64,000 bases of DNA, from contig NZ_AUWQ01000011.1 in the NCBI RefSeq assembly GCF_000455205.1, forward strand, positions 1 to 64,000, in the 5' to 3' direction. How positions within the stretch are numbered: position 1 is the first letter of the stretch; each line of letters opens with the position of its first letter. The translations under genes were made by a program, and so were the position numbers. This DNA comes from Mycobacterium sp. UM_CSW (GTDB lineage: Bacteria; Actinomycetota; Actinomycetes; Mycobacteriales; Mycobacteriaceae). The notes beneath the pieces were generated by a model. That model was not told the origin of the DNA and searched no databases. It saw nothing but the letters and a program-made list of their open reading frames with translations. This document shows, piece by piece, positions 36,581-49,211 of the stretch.

Positions 36581-37009
36581 GTGACCAGCAAGCTAACCCT
36601 GGCGCGCCTCCGGCGAGCCATATTCGCGCGCCACTGCAACCCGTGGAGCGCCTGGACTCGCTGGGCGACCACGCCGCTGACGCTCGTGCCCGTCTGGACT
36701 CGGCGATGGAGACACGCGGCGTGGGTCGCGGTGTGGTTCGCCGTCAACCCGGTCGTCTTCGGCAAGCCGGCGCACGAACGGGCCTGGTCGACGCGTGCGA
36801 TGCTGGGCGAGGAACTGTGGATCAGCCGTCGGCCCCGGGACGCGGCGATGCTCGTCAGCGCCCTGACGTCCGCGTCCGCGGTGAGTGCCGTCGCCGCCGC
36901 CCGCCGCCATCGACTGGGACCGGCCGTGATCGCCACCGCGGTGCAGATGGCCCTGACGCTGGTGTATTGGCAGCAGATGGTGCGCTATCTGGGCCGCGAG
37001 GCGCAGTAG
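36581..37009 (+). CDS. Small membrane protein, DUF6653-like
   Basis: 142 aa. The motif HCNPWSAWTRWATTPL near residue 17 and the NPVVFGKP-AWSTRAMLGEELW region are those of the DUF6653 family, whose function is unknown. Two or three hydrophobic segments (about 45-57, 90-105, 113-130) suggest a membrane protein. GTG start at 36581. It lies 9 bp upstream of the next small gene. Confidence 0.65.
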   Translation: MTSKLTLARLRRAIFARHCNPWSAWTRWATTPLTLVPVWTRRWRHAAWVAVWFAVNPVVFGKPAHERAWSTRAMLGEELWISRRPRDAAMLVSALTSASAVSAVAAARRHRLGPAVIATAVQMALTLVYWQQMVRYLGREAQ

Positions 37010-37018
37010 CGTGGCGGC

Positions 37019-37258
37019 ATGCCCGACGAAACGACCATCCCCGAACCCGACCCCGGGTACGACAGCGCCGGTGTACCGACTTTCGAAGCCGTCCGCGAGA
37101 AAATCGAGAACCGGTACGCGACGGCAGAGGGCGCGGCGGAACTCGACGCGGACACGGCCGAGGGCCGCTCGGTAGAGGAGCAATACGAAGAGCGCCAGCG
37201 CGCCGCCGCCGAGCGGCTGGCGCAGATCCGGGAGTCGATGCGCCCCGACGAGCATTGA
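37019..37258 (+). CDS. Small acidic conserved protein (Rv1638A-like position)
   Basis: 79 aa, charged, without membrane span. Residues about 20-70 look helical (FEAVREKIENRYATAEG, then VEEQYEERQRAAAERLAQIRESM), probably a short coiled coil. Its place beyond the uvrA 3' end corresponds to Rv1638A of M. tuberculosis. ATG at 37019; the stop is 1 bp before the next GTG, so it is probably in an operon with the winged-helix gene. Function unknown. Confidence 0.65.
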   Translation: MPDETTIPEPDPGYDSAGVPTFEAVREKIENRYATAEGAAELDADTAEGRSVEEQYEERQRAAAERLAQIRESMRPDEH

Positions 37259-37259
37259 G

Positions 37260-38450
37260 GTGCGTGCGTTCACGATCAGTGAGCGACGTAACCGCTTGGC
37301 GCGCAGGCATTTTCTGGCGACGGGCGACACATTGCCGATCACCCGGGTGATCGCCGGGCTGCTCGGCCTGCACGCGAGCGATCCCGCCACCCCCTACCTG
37401 TCGCTGTGGGCGCGGTTGCCGGGCTTCGCGACCGTCGATCTCGAGGAGCAGCTGTACCGGAAGCGCTCTGCGGTCAGGCATTTGGCGATGCGCCGCACGC
37501 TGTGGCTGGTGCGCAGCGAGGACCTGACGACGATTCAGTCGGCCGCCAGCGACCGGGTCGCCGACAACGAGCGTCGGCGGCTGGCCGCCGACGTGCGCAA
37601 GGCCGGTGTGGCCGCCGACGGCGACCGCTGGCTCGACCTGGCCGGCGCCGCGGTGGTGCGCCACCTCGCCGCCAACGGGCCCGCCAGCAGCACCGAATTG
37701 CGGGCGGCGCTCCCGGAGCTGGCCGGGACGTACAACCCGGCCCCCGGGAAGCGTTGGGGCGGCGAGGTTCCGCTCGGCCCCCGGGTGCTGACCGTGCTGT
37801 CGGCGCGGGGCGAGATCGTGCGCGGGCCAAACGACGGCGCCTGGACCACGTCGCGGCCGCGTTGGGCCACCACAGCGCACTGGCTGGGCGAGCTGGGCGA
37901 GCCGCCCCCGGACCGCGAGACCCGGGCGGAGTTGACGCGGCGCTGGCTGGCAACCTTCGGGCCGGCAACCGTCACCGACGTCAAGTGGTGGTTCGGCACC
38001 ACGCTGACGGCGGCGCGCCAGGCCCTGGCCGACGTCGGCGCGGTGGAGGTCGAGCTGCACGACAGCGGCGCCGGCTGGGCCCTGCCCGACGACCTCGACC
38101 CCGAAGCCGACGCGCCGCCGTGGTGCGCGCTGCTGCCGGGCCTGGACGTCACGACAATGGGCTGGTTTCAGCGCGATTGGTACCTCGGCGAGCACCGCGC
38201 CCAAGTTTTCGACACCAACGGCAACGCCGGCCCGACGGCGTGGTGGAACGGGCGCGTGGTGGGCGGCTGGTACCAGGACGATGGCGCCCGCGTCCGGCTG
38301 CAGCTCCTCGAGGACCCCGGCCGCGACGGGCGGCGTGCCCTGCAGCGCCGCGCCGACGAACTGACCTCGTGGCTGGACGGCGTGCGGATCAGCCCGCGTT
38401 TCCCGTCGCCGCTGTCGAAAGCCGGTGCCGCCGCTCTCCGCGAAACTTAA
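37260..38450 (+). CDS. Winged-helix protein of the AlkZ/YcaQ-like family (HTH_42)
   Basis: 396 aa of the DUF1006/HTH_42 family, which includes DNA glycosylases that unhook interstrand crosslinks and bulky alkyl adducts. The N-terminal helix-turn-helix region has LLGLHASDPATPYLSLWAR (about residues 36-54). Many relatives have a Gln-containing catalytic motif where this has His-Ala-Ser-Asp, so activity must be judged with care. RHLAMRRTLWLV and the central WWFGTTL segment are family-like. GTG start, 1 bp after the small gene. Convergent with uvrA, which makes a DNA-repair role plausible. Confidence 0.75.
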   Translation: MRAFTISERRNRLARRHFLATGDTLPITRVIAGLLGLHASDPATPYLSLWARLPGFATVDLEEQLYRKRSAVRHLAMRRTLWLVRSEDLTTIQSAASDRVADNERRRLAADVRKAGVAADGDRWLDLAGAAVVRHLAANGPASSTELRAALPELAGTYNPAPGKRWGGEVPLGPRVLTVLSARGEIVRGPNDGAWTTSRPRWATTAHWLGELGEPPPDRETRAELTRRWLATFGPATVTDVKWWFGTTLTAARQALADVGAVEVELHDSGAGWALPDDLDPEADAPPWCALLPGLDVTTMGWFQRDWYLGEHRAQVFDTNGNAGPTAWWNGRVVGGWYQDDGARVRLQLLEDPGRDGRRALQRRADELTSWLDGVRISPRFPSPLSKAGAAALRET

Positions 38451-38500
38451 ATGGCTGCGGCGTTTTTCGGCGCGTCGTGTGCGACGTTTAAGTGTCGCGG
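38440..38500. terminator. Large inverted repeat between convergent genes
   Basis: Arms of 14 bp (38440-38453 and 38487-38500; CCGCGAAACTTAAA against a partner with one mismatch) enclose 33 bp that contain a smaller CGTCG-TGTG-CGACG hairpin. The left arm overlaps the stop codon of the winged-helix gene and the right arm ends 12 bp from the uvrA stop. It probably stops transcription from both sides, although there is no T run. Confidence 0.5.
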
Positions 38501-38511
38501 GCGAAGCCGGC

Positions 38512-41424
<2,913 letters not shown>

Positions 41425-41492
41425 GCTGCCTTCTTTCAGGAACTATCAACGAATGTCTGATGCTGTAGCCGTTGATGCGCACGGCGCATTCC

Positions 41493-41515
41493 ATGCTATG
41501 TGCCCATACCGACAA
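41493..41515 (-). promoter_or_regulatory. RecA-independent DNA-damage promoter (RecA-NDp/PafBC type) of uvrA
   Basis: On the minus strand TTGTCGGTA-N8-TAGCAT. It fits tTGTCRGTg-N8-TANNNT, the motif known from RecA-independent damage-induced mycobacterial genes, at all core positions. Transcription would start near 41486, about 60 nt upstream of the uvrA GTG. Confidence 0.8.
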
Positions 41516-41530
41516 GCGATCGATGACCAG

Positions 41531-41536
41531 TAACGT
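41531..41536 (+). promoter_or_regulatory. Putative -10 of MBL hydrolase gene (TAACGT)
   Basis: TAACGT lies 7 bp before the ATG at 41544, with CCGACA 16 bp further upstream as a possible -35. This would give a leaderless mRNA. The -35 overlaps the uvrA promoter on the other strand. Confidence 0.35.
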
Positions 41537-41543
41537 GGCCGCT

Positions 41544-42230
41544 ATGACCGTCTCGGTTGAGCCAAGCGACAACTACACCGGACACGTCGACCCTGGTACC
41601 GCGGCCCGCCGGACCCTACCCGGCGCCACGATTCTAAAGGCGTCGGTCGGCCCAATGGACAACAACGCGTATCTAGTCACGTGTTCCGCGACCGGGGAAA
41701 CCCTGCTGATCGACGCGGCCAACGACGCCGACGTGCTGATCGACCTGATCCGCCGGTACGCGCCGAAGTTGTCGCTGATCGTGACCAGCCACCAGCACTT
41801 CGATCACTGGCAGGCGCTCGAGGCCGTCGCGAAGGCCACCGGCGCCCCGACCGCCGCGAACGAGATCGACGCCGAGCCGCTACCGGTCAAGCCCGACCGT
41901 TTGCTGGCCGGCGGCGACACCGTCCGGATCGGCGAGCTCAGTTTCGACGTCATCCACCTGCGCGGGCACACTCCGGGCTCGGTCGCGCTGGCCCTCGATG
42001 GGCCCGCGACCGGCGGGGTGACGCAATTGTTCACCGGCGACTGCCTGTTCCCCGGCGGTGTCGGCAAGACCTGGCAGCCCGGAGATTTCGCCCAGCTGCT
42101 CGACGACGTCACGACGAGGGTGTTCGACGTTTACGACGACTCCACCGTCATCTACCCCGGCCACGGGGACGACACCGTGTTGGGCGCCGAGCGCCCGCAC
42201 CTGGCCGAATGGCGCGAGCGCGGCTGGTGA
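41544..42230 (+). CDS. MBL-fold hydrolase (Rv1637c-like)
   Basis: 228 aa metallo-beta-lactamase-fold protein of the glyoxalase II type. Metal-binding motif SHQHFDHW (near residue 80), later His in RGHTPGSV, Asp in FTGDCLF and terminal His in YPGHGDDT. Likely a thioester hydrolase or related; substrate unknown. The ATG at 41544 (MTVSVEPSDNY) is chosen because a -10 lies just upstream; in-frame ATGs at 41523 and 41475 are possible. Divergent from uvrA and convergent with the stress protein gene, as in M. tuberculosis. Confidence 0.87.
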   Translation: MTVSVEPSDNYTGHVDPGTAARRTLPGATILKASVGPMDNNAYLVTCSATGETLLIDAANDADVLIDLIRRYAPKLSLIVTSHQHFDHWQALEAVAKATGAPTAANEIDAEPLPVKPDRLLAGGDTVRIGELSFDVIHLRGHTPGSVALALDGPATGGVTQLFTGDCLFPGGVGKTWQPGDFAQLLDDVTTRVFDVYDDSTVIYPGHGDDTVLGAERPHLAEWRERGW

Positions 42231-42350
42231 GCCGTTCGTCGGTGAGTGTGTGCTGACGGCTTTCCGTGAGCGCTGACGGCGGGGTTTCGGCGATTTTTCC
42301 GCCCTGGGCCCACACTAAAAGCCCTGAATACACACCCAAACGCCGCGCCG

Positions 42351-42791
42351 CTACGTGGTGTGCACGATCAGCACGTCGACCTTGGCCCGGCGCGAGACGT
42401 TGGCCGGCACCGATCCCAGCAGGCGTCCCGCGATCGTGCTCAGGCCGACGTTGCCGACGACCAGCAGGTCGGCTTTTTCGTCCTCGGCGAGCTTGACCAA
42501 CGCGTCGACCGGGGCGCCGACGATCGACCGGTCTTCCACGTTCCTGGCGCCCGCGTTGTGCGCCCGCTCCTTGGCGTCCTGGAGGATCGCGTAAATCGGC
42601 GCGGTCCCGGACACCTTGTAGCTCTCGTCCCGCAGTGCGTCGGCGGCTCGGGTGTCTTCGTGTTGGGGCAGGTACGCCGACGCGATGATCAGCTTTGCGT
42701 CGTCCCCCGCGATCTGCGCCGCCCGGTCCACCGCGCGAAACGACGAATCCGAGCCGTCGGTCCCGACCACCACGGTTCGATAGGCACTCAT
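42351..42791 (-). CDS. Universal stress protein (Rv1636/TB15.3-like)
   Basis: 146 aa single-domain UspA protein. The ATP/cAMP-binding motif GNVGLSTIAGRLLGSVP lies near residue 115, with VGTDGSDSS at the N-terminus. The M. tuberculosis homologue binds cAMP and is thought to buffer it; near-identity suggests the same here. A GGTTGG-TCAG-CCAACC palindrome lies 17-32 bp upstream of the ATG (42808-42823) and may be regulatory. Confidence 0.95.
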   Translation of the reverse strand: MSAYRTVVVGTDGSDSSFRAVDRAAQIAGDDAKLIIASAYLPQHEDTRAADALRDESYKVSGTAPIYAILQDAKERAHNAGARNVEDRSIVGAPVDALVKLAEDEKADLLVVGNVGLSTIAGRLLGSVPANVSRRAKVDVLIVHTT

Positions 42792-43098
42792 TTACCCTCC
42801 CAGTTTCGGTTGGTCAGCCAACCCAAGACAGTATCGCGTTTGCCGGACGGAAAGGAGAAACAGTTCCGACCGAGCGCGGCGTGGCGCTACAGCCATTTAC
42901 CGTGGCCGCGCGGCACCGGCGGCGTATTTGCCCCGCGGTTAACGGGCCGGTTGAACAGGGCTAACGCCGAAAGCCTTGCACGGCCCCGGTTTTGGTGAAC
43001 CGCGGGCGCCCGTCGTAATTGTGAACAAGCACCCTACCCTCCCCCACCAGGCTCGTCGCGAGCCAGTTCACTTCGTGCCCCTTACAGTGACAAGCATC

Positions 43099-44682
43099 AT
43101 GGCCATGTCCACCGCTGAGCAGTGCGCCTCCGACGCCCCGGACGTCGCTGACGAGGCGGCGCCGGCGCGCCCGCGCGGCAGGTTGCTCGATCCGTGGGTG
43201 ATCGCCGTGTTCGCCGCCGTCGTCAGCGCCGCCTGGGCCTGCAGGCCGTCGTTGTGGTTCGACGAGGGAGCCACCATCTCGGCGTCGGCCAGCAGGACTT
43301 TGCCCGAGCTGTGGAAGCTGCTGGGCCACATCGACGCCGTTCACGGGCTGTATTACCTGCTCATGCACGGTTGGTTCGCGATATTTCCGCCGACGGAGTT
43401 CTGGTCGCGGGCGCCGAGCGCGCTTGCGGTCGGGGCCGCAGCCGCGGGCGTCACGGTGTTCACCAGGCGGTTCGTCCCCGGGCGTACCACGGCGCTGTGC
43501 GCGGGTGCGATCTTCGCCATTCTGCCGCGCACCACCTGGGCGGGAATGGAAGCGCGCTCGTATGCCTTCGCGGCCGCCGCGGCCATCTGGCTGACCGTGT
43601 TGCTCGTCGCCGCCGTAAGGCGCAACCGGCCGAGGTTGTGGGTGGCCTACGCGCTGGCGTTGATGCTGTCGATCCTGCTCAGCCTCAACCTGGTCCTGTT
43701 GGTGCTGGTGTACGCGGTCATGGTGCCGCTGCTGGCGCCGAAGGAAGCCCGCAGGTCGCGGGTCATCCGGTGGGCGGCCAGCTCGGCCGTCGCCGTCGGC
43801 GCCATGACGCCGTTCCTCGTCTTCGCCCACGGCCAGGTGTACCAGGTCAACTGGATCTTTCCCGTCAGCTGGCACTACGCCTTCGACATCAGCCTGCGGC
43901 AGTACTTCGACCACAGCGTCCCGTTCGCGATCCTCACGGCGGTGCTCCTCGTCGCGGCGATCGTGGCGTGGCGGAGGGGCGCGCGTGGTCCGGGCGGCGA
44001 CCTGCGCGTGCTCCTCGTCATCTGCGCGGTGTGGATCGTGCTGCCCACCGCGCTCGTGGTCATCTACTCGGCCGTCGTCGAACCGATCTACTTTCCCCGC
44101 TACCTGATCCTCACCACGCCCGCGGTGGCCGTCGTCATGGCCGTCTGCATCGTCACGCTGGCCCGCAAACCGTTGCTCGTCGCGGCGGTGGTCCTGGCGT
44201 TTGCCGCCGCGGCGGTGCCGAATTACCTGTTCATCCAGCGCTGGCCGTACGCCAAGGAGGGCTGGGATTACAGCCAGGTGGCCGACCTGATCAGCTCCCA
44301 CGCGGCGCCCGGGGATTGCCTGATGGTGGACAACACCGTCCCCTGGCGGCCCGGGCCGATCCGGGCCCTGCTGGCCACCCGGCCGGCGGCCTTCCGCTCG
44401 CTGATCGACGTGGAACGCGGCGCCTACGGGCCGAAGGTCGGCTGGCTGTGGGACGGTCACGTCGCCGTGTGGCTGACGACGGCCAAGATCAACAAGTGCC
44501 CGGCCATCTGGACCATCACCAACAGGGACGGCTCGCTGCCGGATCACCAAGCCGGACAGTCGTTGCCGCCGGGAACCGCCTTCGGCCGCTCCCCGGCGTT
44601 CCGCTTCCCGAGCTACCTCGGGTTCCGCATTGTCGAGCGTTGGCAGTTCCACTACTCGCAGGTCGTGAAGTCGACGCGGTGA
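43099..44682 (+). CDS. capA: Membrane mannosyltransferase, LAM cap-type (Rv1635c/CapA-like)
   Basis: 527 aa GT-C fold glycosyltransferase with about ten membrane spans. The catalytic acidic residues of the first outer loop are seen in LWFDEGATIS (near residue 56), and IDAVHGLYYLLMHGW is the second GT-C loop segment. The M. tuberculosis homologue adds the first mannose of the caps on lipoarabinomannan using polyprenyl-phosphomannose. The C-terminal 150 residues are hydrophilic. Start uncertain: ATG 43099 is used; GTG 43087 and ATG 43105 are in frame. Lies between the stress protein and the exporter, as in M. tuberculosis except for the MgtC-like gene. Confidence 0.87.
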   Translation: MAMSTAEQCASDAPDVADEAAPARPRGRLLDPWVIAVFAAVVSAAWACRPSLWFDEGATISASASRTLPELWKLLGHIDAVHGLYYLLMHGWFAIFPPTEFWSRAPSALAVGAAAAGVTVFTRRFVPGRTTALCAGAIFAILPRTTWAGMEARSYAFAAAAAIWLTVLLVAAVRRNRPRLWVAYALALMLSILLSLNLVLLVLVYAVMVPLLAPKEARRSRVIRWAASSAVAVGAMTPFLVFAHGQVYQVNWIFPVSWHYAFDISLRQYFDHSVPFAILTAVLLVAAIVAWRRGARGPGGDLRVLLVICAVWIVLPTALVVIYSAVVEPIYFPRYLILTTPAVAVVMAVCIVTLARKPLLVAAVVLAFAAAAVPNYLFIQRWPYAKEGWDYSQVADLISSHAAPGDCLMVDNTVPWRPGPIRALLATRPAAFRSLIDVERGAYGPKVGWLWDGHVAVWLTTAKINKCPAIWTITNRDGSLPDHQAGQSLPPGTAFGRSPAFRFPSYLGFRIVERWQFHYSQVVKSTR

Positions 44683-44721
44683 CGGGGGCGTAGAAGCGCC
44701 GTTCGTGGGTAGTTGACGGAG

Positions 44722-45441
44722 ATGCAGATTCTGCTGGCCAACCCGCTGCTCGGCGGTGACGTGCAGGGCGCGCGTCACGTGATCGAGCTGTTGGCCGCCT
44801 TCGGCCTGACGGCGCTCATTGGCCTGGAGCGCACGGTTCAGGGCAAGAGCGCGGGCCTGCGGACCCAGACCATCGTCGGCACGTCGTCGGCATTGATCAT
44901 GCTCGTCAGCAAATTCGGCTTCTTCGACATCGTGCACGAAGGGACCGTCGCGCTCGACCCGTCCCGCGTCGCGGCCCAAATCGTCTCGGGTGTGGGCTTT
45001 TTGGGCGCCGGAATCATCATCACGCGACGCGGCGCGGTGCACGGACTCACGACGGCGGCGGCGGTGTGGGAGTCGGCCGCGATCGGCATGGCGGTGGGCG
45101 CCGGCCTGTTGCTGCTGGCCATCGCGGTCGTGGCGCTGCACTTCGTCAGCGCGCTCGCGTTCAGCGCGGTCGAGCGCCAGCTCACCGCCCGGCTGCGCGG
45201 GACCCGCCGGCTGACCATCATCTACGAAAACGGCCGTGGCGTGCTGCGGGAGCTGCTGCGGATCTGCGGGCAGCGCGAGTGGCAGCTCACCGAGCTCGAC
45301 GCCGACGCCCACGACATCGATGACGGCGAGGTCAGGGTGACGATGACTCTGTCGGGCGCCAAGATGGGCAGCGCCTCCGAGGTTTTCGCCGAGGTCGACG
45401 GGGTGGTTGCCATCCTCCGCGGCGGCGAAGAACCCGACTGA
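44722..45441 (+). CDS. MgtC/SapB family membrane protein
   Basis: 239 aa. The MgtC signature GLERTVQGKSAGLRTQTIVG (about residues 37-56) and VSGVGFLGAGIII (near 90) are clear; four or five membrane spans fill the first 150 residues and a soluble C-terminal domain (about 155-239) has an ACT-like pattern. MgtC proteins help survival at low Mg2+ and in macrophages, partly by affecting the ATP synthase. ATG 44722 or TTG 44713 may start. No M-box fits into the 39 bp upstream. I do not recall this gene here in M. tuberculosis. Confidence 0.85.
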   Translation: MQILLANPLLGGDVQGARHVIELLAAFGLTALIGLERTVQGKSAGLRTQTIVGTSSALIMLVSKFGFFDIVHEGTVALDPSRVAAQIVSGVGFLGAGIIITRRGAVHGLTTAAAVWESAAIGMAVGAGLLLLAIAVVALHFVSALAFSAVERQLTARLRGTRRLTIIYENGRGVLRELLRICGQREWQLTELDADAHDIDDGEVRVTMTLSGAKMGSASEVFAEVDGVVAILRGGEEPD

Positions 45442-45443
45442 GT

Positions 45444-46840
45444 TCAGCGACTGCCGCGGACTGCGCGGTACGACGCCACGACACCGGCCCCCGTCAACGC
45501 GGTGAACACGGCGAACAGCCAGCGGGCCGCCGTCGCGTCGCCGCCGCCCTGGGCCGTGTTGACGACGACGCCGGCCACCCCGGCCCCGAATGCCCCCGAA
45601 ATGAGCTGCACGGTGTTGATCGCCGCGGCCGCCGCGACGCCTTCGGCCGGGTCGTCGACGGAATCCATTGCGCGGACGGACAAGTGGGGCCAGGCCATGC
45701 CGATCCCGATCCCGGCGACGAGCAGCCCCAGTGTCCAGGCCGCGACGGTCCCGGCCGTCGCGTTGTCGCGCTGGGTGAGCGCACCCAGCGCCAGCCCCAT
45801 CGCCACCACCACCGGCGCCGCCACGATCACCCGCCCGATCGCCCGCGGGCTCTCCAGCGACGCGCTTACGATCTCGGAGACCGTCCAGCCGACCGCCAGC
45901 GCCGCGCCCAGGAATCCGGCCGCCAGCGGCGACAGGTGAGCCAACCGCTGACCGAACAGCGGCACGTAGGTGTCCACCATGGCCCCGATCATCAGCAGGC
46001 CCATCGCCAGGTAGATCCACTTCAGGGGCCCGGGCCCAAACACGCTGGGCGGCAACACCGCCGCGTGCATCCGCCAGTCGACGACCGCGAACAGCCCGAC
46101 CAGCACGACGGCGGCGGCGAGCAGCCCGGCGGTCGCGGCGAGGTTGTGCGGGATCTGGGCGACGCTGACCGCCAGGGCCGCCGCGCCGATCAGCACCAGC
46201 GACCACACCGGCACCCGCAGCCGCGGTGTCTCATCGCTCGCGCCGGCGCGGCCCCCGGGCAGCGCGATCGGCACCAGCGTGGCCATCAGCGCGGTCAGAA
46301 CGGCCATCGCGACGAATGCCCACCGCCACAACCCGAATTGGGCGAACAGGCCGCCCGTCGCGGGACCGACCACCGTCGCGACCCCCCACATCGCCGAAAC
46401 CAGCGCAGAGGCCCGGGTCCACAGCGAGCGGGGCAGCGCCGCGTTGATGACCGCATAGCCCAGCCCGGCCAGCACGCCGCCGGCCACGCCCTGCAGGGCG
46501 CGCGCCGCGATCAGGACCTCCATGTTTGGGGCCGCCCCGCACGCCAGGCTGGAGACACCAAACACGCCCAGCCCCAACAGGAACGACGAGCGCGCCCCGA
46601 TGCGCACCAGCATCGGGTTGACCATGGTCGCGGCGACCACCGACCCGACCAGGTACAGGGTGGTCACCCACGCGTAGAGGCGGCTGCCGCCGATTTCGGC
46701 GACCGTGTTCGGCAGCAGGCTGATGGTCAGGAACTCGTTGGTGGCGTACAGCGCGACGCCACCGGCCAGCACGACCGAGGTGCCCAGGTACTTCGCGCCC
46801 AGCAGCTCGCGCCAGCTGCCGGTGACGGCGTCGGTGTGCG

Positions 46841-46844
<4 letters not shown>
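45444..46844 (-). CDS. MFS multidrug efflux transporter (Rv1634-like)
   Basis: 466 aa with 12-14 membrane spans. The first loop region holds [24 protein letters not shown], the MFS motif A area, and a central hydrophilic gap separates the halves. The M. tuberculosis homologue has been linked to fluoroquinolone efflux. The GTG at 46844 overlaps the uvrB stop as GTGA, which fixes the start and couples the two genes. Open frame beyond 46844 on this strand is only the shadow of uvrB. Convergent with the MgtC-like gene, 2 bp between stops. Confidence 0.93.
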
Positions 46845-49009
<2,165 letters not shown>

Positions 49010-49015
49010 GGCACC

Positions 49016-49038
49016 AGGGTAGAGGCGGGTACCGACAA
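49016..49038 (-). promoter_or_regulatory. RecA-independent DNA-damage promoter of uvrB
   Basis: On the minus strand TTGTCGGTA-N8-TACCCT. The -35 block is identical to that of uvrA. Only 6 bp separate the -10 from the ATG, so transcription should begin at or next to the start codon. Confidence 0.8.
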
Positions 49039-49211
49039 GTGTCCCGCCGCAGCAGAGAACCACCACTCGATCCAAAACTTGATAGCGCATGCGCTAGCGC
49101 GTTCCAAAGTCACCTATCGGTGCGCTGACTAAATCACCCCGCGAGCGCGCGCAAAATGCCGCGCAGCGCGGCGTGTCGGCGTACAGACACGGCCGCTCGC
49201 GGCCGAGACCG

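Noticed and set aside
41445-41476. ATCAAC/GTTGAT inverted repeat in the uvrA upstream region as a LexA (SOS) box
   Set aside because: Arms are 20 bp apart and do not fit the mycobacterial SOS box; the RecA-independent motif nearby explains damage control better.
42961-46206. 1081-codon minus-strand frame across the mannosyltransferase, MgtC-like and exporter genes
   Set aside because: Shadow of three well-supported genes; low-complexity Arg/Asp/Gly translation.
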